Source of the DNA: Eulemur rufifrons
Lineage: Eukaryota > Chordata > Mammalia > Primates > Lemuridae
Direction: 5' to 3'
DNA: 64,000 nt
Assembly: GCF_041146395.1 (NCBI RefSeq)
Contig: NC_091006.1
Span: 3,540,001 to 3,604,000 of the forward strand
Shown here: positions 57,356 to 64,000 of the stretch, in pieces
Layout: the number at the start of each line of letters is the position of its first letter
How positions within the stretch are numbered: position 1 is the stretch's first letter
Translations under genes and position numbers: made by a program
The notes under the pieces: generated by a model
What the model saw: the letters and a program-made list of their open reading frames with translations, nothing else
Told to the model about the DNA's origin: nothing
Database searches by the model: none

Positions 57356-59970
57356 AGGTCAGACTTGGCGGGGTTGGTGGGTGGGGCATGGAGAACGTTG
57401 GGGGCTGTCCATGGTCCTGAAAACAACCTCCCTCTTTCCAGCTGGCTGAGCTGCCACCGCAGGTCAGAGATGGCTGTGGTGCCAAGCCACAGCCCGGTTT
57501 TGATCACCTAGTCACTGGTCCAGCTCAGACCCAAGCAGTCTGGCCTTTTGCTGTTAATTGTGCCCTGAGTCCTTAAGTAATCCTGCCTGCATCAGCTCTG
57601 CCTGTAACCTCAGTCCTGCCAGCCCCGAACCAGGTTGGCCTCTGACTGCAAACCTGTATTTCTTCCCAGCCTGTTGCGCGTCGGGTTCCCTGGGAAAGCA
57701 GACTCAGGGGCAGAGATTTGTGCGCAGAAAGCTTTTGGGGACTATATTACGACATAGAAGAGAAGAGTTAAAACAACTTTGGAGCAAAATATTAATGTCT
57801 GCTGTCCATTCCAAGTCAACGTGAACTGTTCCTGATACTCCGTTTTGACAGGGATGGAAAAGAACCTCTTTGTCAGACTGTTGGTCCCACACCATGTACC
57901 TGAGACCATGCAAGTCTTCTCTCGCAAAGTCACCGCATCCGACAAAGTGGTTGCAGTTGGGGTTACAATGCAATAGAGTCTGCAGTACTCTGCGAGGACC
58001 CATTTGCCATTTATGGGACTAGACTGGTGAATTCCGAGGTGATTAGATGCTGATGACTCCCCCTGTGTCCTCTAGGTCTGTTAAAATGGCACTTATCAAA
58101 CAGAGTCCCATGGATAAAAAAAGAATGGCACCAATCTCTGCCATACCTGAAGAAATAATATTGCCTTTGACTTAATATCTAATCTCAGGGGAGAGGGGCA
58201 CTTTCAGGGGCTCGTACTAGGCATCCCCTACTATCATAGTCCTTGCCCCACAGGTCAGGGACACCGGGTTTTGTCAAATGTCACGTACGTCCATTGTGAT
58301 TATACATCCAGGGCCTGTGGAGAAGTGGTCACCAGGGCCCTGTGAACCCAGCATGAGCCAGACCCAGGCCACTCTCTCCTGGCACCCTGTGTGCCCTCAT
58401 AATACCACGGGTGCTGAGAACTTCCAGTTCCCAGGGGCCATGTGTAAATGTCAACTGGAACAAAAATCTAGAAGTGTTTGTGTGTTCCCCTTCCCTGAGT
58501 GTACAGCTATCCAAATCAATGCTATAGGTCACTGTGGGGAAAACAGGAAACATTACTACGTGTACTTGCTGTGATGTCATGGAGTTCTTCCTCTTGGGAC
58601 ACTACCTCTCCTTTGGTCATTGAGTTCTGCATCTGAAAACTGGGCAAAGGATTGTGCCATTTTCTTGGGTCAGCTGACCTCAACCTCCTGATCATCCTGC
58701 CTCGTTTCTTTTTGTTGTATATATCGGCTTATCCGCTGCCCACCTTTCCTGCCCTTGGGGATGCCGTGTTCTGGTTGCCATCGCACAGTGCTCTGCGGGT
58801 CAGCCCTCTTGGCTGCCACACTGGCGCTGCTGCTCATTAGGTTAAGCGTGCACACTGTGGTGACGGTGGCTAAGCACCACCATGTGGCTTCTATTATTTT
58901 GAGGTCCTGTTGCTCTCGGGGAGTCCAGGTCTGTGATGGCATCTCCTCCATTCAGCCCCGTCCTGCAGAGGAGAGGCACCGCCGAGCTTCTCACTGATGC
59001 TGGCGCCCCCTCACCAGTGTGTTCTATATTGCTTTAGAAAAGGAGGTGTCCTCCAGGCCCCCCTACAAAGCAGAGGCAGTGGTGGGTTTTCCAGCCTTTC
59101 CTGGGATGCCCCCCGTAGCACAATCACCCTTGGGAGCCTGCCTCTCTTCCCGCACTGTCTGCCACAGCAGTTCTAGCATCGCTGCTCCATTTGTCGTGGG
59201 TCATTGCTTCCTCCGTGTTTCTAGGAACCACCCTAGCAGCATGTCCACGTTGCCTCTGGGGTCCTCACCGCGCTGTCAAATCCTGCATCCCAGGAGAATG
59301 TGCCCCTGTCAGATTCCTCTCTATTCAACCTCGTGTTCTGCTCATTTATGCAGCCCCTCAGAGTCAAGTTCAATGTGTATTCTGCTGGCCCCTGCTAGTA
59401 CCTGTTTACTGGGTCCTTCTTTGCTCTCCAGGTACAGTCCCTTTCTTCTCGTAGCAACTCCAGGGCTTCCGCAGCTGGGTTCTGTTGTGGTTTAACTGCA
59501 GTTATTGGTCTAGTGGGGAGGCGGTGGAGGCAGATCTTGAGGATCTTGCAGGACAGAGACCTCTGCAATGTCTCCAATTAACAGAGGACCACCAGCCTGT
59601 ATTGGAGAGGTTGGGATGCTTCTGCAGCAGAGGGTTGAGGCAAATCGGAGAGTTCAAGACTTCCACGTGCATCTGCCCAGAAGTCTCCATCCCGTTTCTC
59701 TGGGTCCCATTCTGTCTCCTCTCGGAGGAGAGGAGGGCTCCAGCCATTGCTAAGAATTAACCTTCTGAAGCTCTGCCGCTCTTATCAGTTAGTCCCGGGA
59801 CCCATCCTCTTGCTGCGGAAGATGAGAGTCTTTTTATGGGCTGCCAAAGAGATAGTTGCCAGCCAATTTCACTGTCCCCAAATTACTATTTGCCCCATAT
59901 TTCCCAACCTTCAGATGCACTTTTGTACACACCAGGGCATTTCCTTCCACTGGTAGGCCACCCTGGTTCA

Positions 59971-60007
<37 letters not shown>

Positions 60008-60727
60008 CATTTTAACAGCATCATTACTGCCTCTGGCCTCTAGCCAGGGGCTGTCTGTGCTCCACCTACCGCCACCACCAGTTCTGGGGTCCCCCCTGCT
60101 GGCTGGGCGGCAGGTGATTCACCCCTAACATTTCCTGTTGGCAGCTGGCACTGTCAGGTCCCAGGGAAGCAGACTCTAGGAAGTGCAGGGAGTGTACTGC
60201 GGGAGGGGGTGCCCCTGCATCCACGTGGGGAAGGAAGGGAGCAGGAGTGGGCGCGGAGAGAAGTCGGGCTGCAAGTTTGTCAGCCAGTCCCACACACAGC
60301 CCTGGCTGATGCAGGCAGCCCTCGGAAGGAGGTGCGACCTTGGAGAGGAGACTTTCTCCAGCCGAGAGCTCTGTCTGGAGGGAGATGCAGCCATGCACCA
60401 GCTGCCCTGACCCCAACCTCCCTGCAGGCTTCACCTCTAACTCCCAGCCCCCGCTCACCTGGTCCCTGCATCCCACAGTGGGACAAGGAGTGCCTGGGAC
60501 TTGCTCTGTAGGGGGCATCGTTTTTCCAAATGGCTATGCTTATTCAAAGATCATTGAAGATTACTTGTATCTGGTGTTCTTCAGTTCACTTCCTTTTTCA
60601 GTTTTATAAAAGCCTCTTTTTTCCCAAGTGTTGCCATTTGGTTTCTGCTATGCAGGCAAGATCTCTGCAAAACTGAAATGGCATTTTTTTTAGCATGGCA
60701 CTTTAGAGTTCCAAAGTATGTTCACAT
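57356..60727. other. Gene-free region with probable old retroelement material
   Basis: No gene. From about 57680 to 60480 the text has the feel of one long, decayed dispersed repeat. The phrase GGGAAAGCAGACTC (near 57691) recurs as GGGAAGCAGACTC (near 60162) about 2.5 kb apart, as paired retroelement ends might. Family unassigned. A (CA)n run lies near 59972. Confidence 0.3.
59972..60004. repeat. (CA)n microsatellite
   Basis: About 16 uninterrupted CA units. Confidence 0.95.
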
Positions 60728-61138
<411 letters not shown>

Positions 61139-61141
61139 GTG

Positions 61142-61490
61142 TAAAACATTTCCCTCACCCCAGAACACTCCCTCGTGCCCACGCTCACTCCACGTCCCCA
61201 CCGACCCTCAAGTAGCCACTGATCTTGTCCCATCACTAGGGATCCATCGCTAGGGATTTGTTTTGTCTGTTCTAGAATTTTATATGAGTGAGATCCTACA
61301 GAGTGTACTCTCTTATGTCTGGCTGGTTCTGCTCAGGGTAATGGCTGTCGGATCCGCCCTGACTGTCACGTGTATTGGTGGTTGGTTTCTTCTTACGGAG
61401 GAGTCGTATTCCAGTGTGAGGACACACCGTGATTCATTTACCCATTCACCTGCTGATGGACGTGTTCTTTGAGGTTACTGTCACAGCCTA
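61142..61490 (-). repeat. L1M 3' end remnant, antisense, part 2
   Basis: Continues the L1 interrupted by the Alu: AGTAGCCACTGATCTTGTCC, CTAGAATTTTATATGAGTG, GTCGTATTCCAGTGTGAGG and CATTCACCTGCTGATGGACG follow antisense L1M order. Confidence 0.85.
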
Positions 61491-62329
61491 CCTGACACAG
61501 GCACCGTTGTCTTCGGCGAAGTTCAGGCAGGAGATGTGACCCATCCCAGCCACGCAGCCAGGAGGTAGTGGGAGACGGGCTTTGTGAACCAGGAGCCCAG
61601 ACTTCACTCTACTCCAGCGTCACTTAACAAAAGACCCCTGGGAAACACTGATCTGGCCAAATAACTGATACTTTTTGTTATTTCTTCCAAGGCATTTATT
61701 TTTCCATGAGATGCTCTAGGCATTTTCTTTGGAAGCTACCCGAGCTAGCATCCTGCCAAGCAAGGCGAGTTCTCCTTTTTAATTCAGGGTGACGGTAATT
61801 GCGGGGCAGACCTGCAGAGCAGGAGGTTTTGGGCACGTGCTTGTCAAATGGACTATATATCATGACATCAGACATTTTGAGAAAATTGCTTTTCCACCCT
61901 GAATGCCAAGTCATAAATAATTTCAGGTTGGGAAGAGCTCTAGTAAGCATGTGTTTGACTCCAGGGAACGGCCTGTAAATACTAGCAGCAATAGAATAAA
62001 AATGAAAGGGTAGATTTGTGGGGTCACTTCTAGCCCGGACCTTGCCTTGTCTTGGAGTCGAAGCAGTAGGTGCCCCACCCAGACCCACTCCAGCTGCTGG
62101 GCGTGTGGCCTGCTAACGGCTCACAGCTGCACCCTAATCAGAGATTCGACCTCAGCTCACAGGAGCCTCTTCCCCCAGAAGGAACACCTTCCCCTGGAGG
62201 TGGGCTGCAGCCCGTCACATGCCTGTGAGCCCCTCCTCTTGGGGGGCAGAAGGCAAAGCCCTGATCTGTAGCGTTTGCCAATTTCTGTGGTGTAAATATT
62301 CCCACTGCATCCAATGCTAAGCTACCGTG
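61491..62329. other. Gene-free sequence with an AT-rich unique patch
   Basis: Unique DNA. At 61780-61990, GACGGTAATTGC, GGACTATATATCATGACATC and CATAAATAATTTCAGG form an AT-rich patch that could be a noncoding element; otherwise nothing recognised. Confidence 0.3.
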
Positions 62330-62640
62330 TAAAAATAAATAATAAGTTGCTTAGGGGTAGAAACATATGCCAAAAAGCAAAAATAAAATCCTAAAAACAC
62401 AAAAAGGGAAGGGAATGACAAACACAGAATTCTGTGTAGCAGTCACCCCTGGGAGGAAGAGGAAAAAGGTGTCCAGGAAGGGCACAGAGGGAGCCTCGGT
62501 GATATTAACAGAGTTCTGGTTCTTAAACCGGGGGTGAATCCTGAGTGCTTGTTGTATTATGCTTTATAGCGCCTGTATCGTGTATATTTTCTTTTACATG
62601 AATGAAATGTTTTACGACAAAAATAATTCTAAGGGAGCCT
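62330..62640 (+). repeat. L1M 3' UTR remnant, sense
   Basis: CACCCCTGGGAGGAAGAGG, TTCTGGTTCTTAAACCGGG, ATTATGCTTTATAGCGCCTG and CATGAATGAAATGTTTTACG recall the sense 3' UTR of old L1M elements; diverged. Confidence 0.55.
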
Positions 62641-62949
62641 TTTAAGCTTGAGATTTTTTACTGACACGCAGGCGTGGGGCTTTGTGGGAGCTGAGGAAGC
62701 AGCCTGGGTGGCCCCTTGTCCCCCTGCACCTGCCGGCTGGCTGTGACCACAGAGTTCATGCTCCTAATGGGTTCTGGTGGGGGAGGACCGTGGCCCTGTG
62801 GATGGGGATGTCTGTGTCCCTCAGGAGAGGCAGGAGGAGGGGTGAGTGAGGGGCTGTGGACAGAACCACCCTGTCCTGCGCCCCCCTCCCACCAAGGACC
62901 CGGGAATGCCTCCAGGGACGAGCTCGCTGGGAAGGCAGTGGGTGGATGG

Positions 62950-63170
62950 GACAGCAGACCCTGGAGCCAGCGACAACGGGGCTCGATTTCCAGCTTAGCC
63001 ACTCACCAGCTGTGTGACCTTGGGCTGCTAAACATGTGCATCTCAGCCTCTTCAGTGTCAAGTTGGGTCACTGTGGGCTCGTGGGCTCCTGTGAGGGGCT
63101 GATGCGATGAGGCTCGTCGCAGCTAGTGGGTACCTGGAGTCAGCGGGTGCCCAATACACACCGTTGCCGA
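62950..63170 (-). repeat. MIR SINE, antisense
   Basis: GCTCGATTTCCAGCTTAGCC, ACCAGCTGTGTGACCTTGGG and CATCTCAGCCTCTTCAGTG are in antisense MIR order, followed by GTGAGGGGCTGATGCGATG. Confidence 0.85.
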
Positions 63171-63479
63171 AGAGGACAGTGGTGTCAGTGCAAGGACAGG
63201 GCAGGAGGCGGCTCTGCCTCTTTGTCCCTAGTGGTCCCTGGGGTCAGTAACTCGGGCAGGTCCTGCCAGCTCCCCCCGGGTGCTGTGCGTGCCATGGTGG
63301 GTGCACTCCCAACCCCAGGCTGCTGAGCCAGGAGACCCGGGGTCAGGCTCCAAGGGAAGGGAGGACACACAGCCTTTGCTGAGGGGGGCCGAGTGCTCAC
63401 CGAGTGCCCGGCTCACGCTAAGGTCCGGTCATTGCACGCATCATGCGGCGCCATGGGCAGGTGCTCTGCAGCTCTAGTT
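63171..63479. other. Gene-free GC-rich sequence
   Basis: Unique sequence immediately before the 21-bp minisatellite; nothing recognised. Confidence 0.3.
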
Positions 63480-63888
63480 CCTGCCCTTCACCTGTCTACA
63501 CCTGCCCTTCACCTGTCCACACCTGCCCTTCACCTGTCCACACCTGCCCCTCACCTGTCCACTCCTGCCCTTCACCTGTCCACACCTGCCTTTCACCTGT
63601 CCACTCCTGCCCTTCACCTGTCCACACCTGCCTTTCACCTGTCCACTCCTGCCCTTCACCTGTCCACACCTGTCTACTCCTGCCCTTCACCTGTCCACAC
63701 CTGCCCTTCACCTGTCCACACCTGCCCCTCACCTGTCCACACCTGCCCTTCACCTGTCCACACCTGCCCCTCACCTGTCCGCATCTGCCCCTCACCTGTC
63801 CACACCTGCCCTTCACCTGTCCGCATCTGCCCCTCACCTGTCCACACCTGCCCCTCACCTGTCCACTCCTGCCCCTCACCTGTCCTCA
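63480..63888 (+). repeat. 21-bp minisatellite, 19 units plus one 10-bp partial
   Basis: Unit CCTGCCCTTCACCTGTCCAC plus A or T, at exact 21-base spacing. Nine units fill 63480-63668. A 10-base truncated unit (CCTGTCTACT) follows, then ten more units to 63888. Variants are CCC/CCT/CTT in the first half, CACA/CACT at the end, and GCAT in two late units. Because 21 is divisible by three, frames stay open on both strands (e.g. heptapeptide SPVHTCP), which is not coding evidence. Confidence 0.97.
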
Positions 63889-64000
63889 CTGAGGGCATGA
63901 CCAGGGGAGGGTTACTCCAGCCGGGTCAGTGAGGTTGGGAGGATGTGTCTTGGGAGGGGCCTGTCACTTGTCCAGGTAGGGTCTGAGTTCAGTTGCTCCC

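Noticed and set aside
63480..63888. CRISPR-like array
   Set aside because: Units are directly contiguous with no spacers, in a primate genome; it is a minisatellite.
63496..63898. Repetitive protein on the minus strand (TGEGQVW heptads)
   Set aside because: Open only because 21 is a multiple of three; every strand and frame is similarly open.

Overview
The window looks like nuclear DNA of a strepsirrhine primate, most likely a lemur. Two full-length Alu elements (56991-57335 and 60846-61138) have the right-monomer wording typical of strepsirrhine Alus, with GAGCTAGGCTGAC in place of the anthropoid sequence. The first also has an A/T-rich middle spacer of the lemur kind. MIR, L2, MLT1, hAT-Charlie, Tigger and L1M remnants fill out an ordinary primate repeat landscape. 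The unique sequence is GC-rich and carries many minisatellites, as expected for a region like human 19q13.

I recognise one protein-coding exon. It lies on the + strand at 22642-22857 and carries the first 43 codons, plus one base of codon 44, of CHST8 (GalNAc-4-O-sulfotransferase 1, a Golgi enzyme that sulfates terminal GalNAc on pituitary glycoprotein hormones). It has a clean splice acceptor, a clean donor, and a type II signal-anchor segment. The catalytic exons are not in the window. Sequence left of the exon is therefore read as 5' flank or 5'-UTR intron, and the 41 kb to the right as intron. A CpG-rich block at 18050-18870, 3.8 kb upstream, has several donor-like sites and is a plausible alternative promoter with a first exon. 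The coding exon's short 5' UTR has three upstream ATGs. One uORF ends exactly on the CHST8 start (ATGA overlap) and another runs across it out of frame.

Layout: 1-10 kb is GC-rich flank with L2, L1, a hAT-Charlie element, MIR and L2, plus TAAT-rich unique islands. 10-18 kb has a 47-bp inverted repeat (10889/11266), an MLT1 fragment and minus-strand L1M pieces. 18-23 kb has the CpG island, an Alu and the CHST8 exon. 23-34 kb is intron with an L1 3' end and several MIRs. 34.9-37.6 kb is an AT-rich block of a Tigger-like element, then a long minus-strand L1 with a reverse-transcriptase remnant and an inserted Alu monomer. 38-44 kb has hAT-Charlie fragments, an MLT1 LTR and a TGGA tandem array with 68-bp higher-order periodicity. 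44-56 kb is GC-rich intron with few repeats. 56.8-57.4 kb holds a retroposed 5S rRNA pseudogene with an Alu nested in its A-rich tail. 60.7-61.5 kb is an L1 split by an Alu. The window ends in a 21-bp minisatellite of 19 units.

No operon, CRISPR array, intact transposon or complete gene is present. Most long open frames are GC-driven or repeat-driven and were not annotated. Repeat family names rest on remembered consensus patterns and their borders are approximate.
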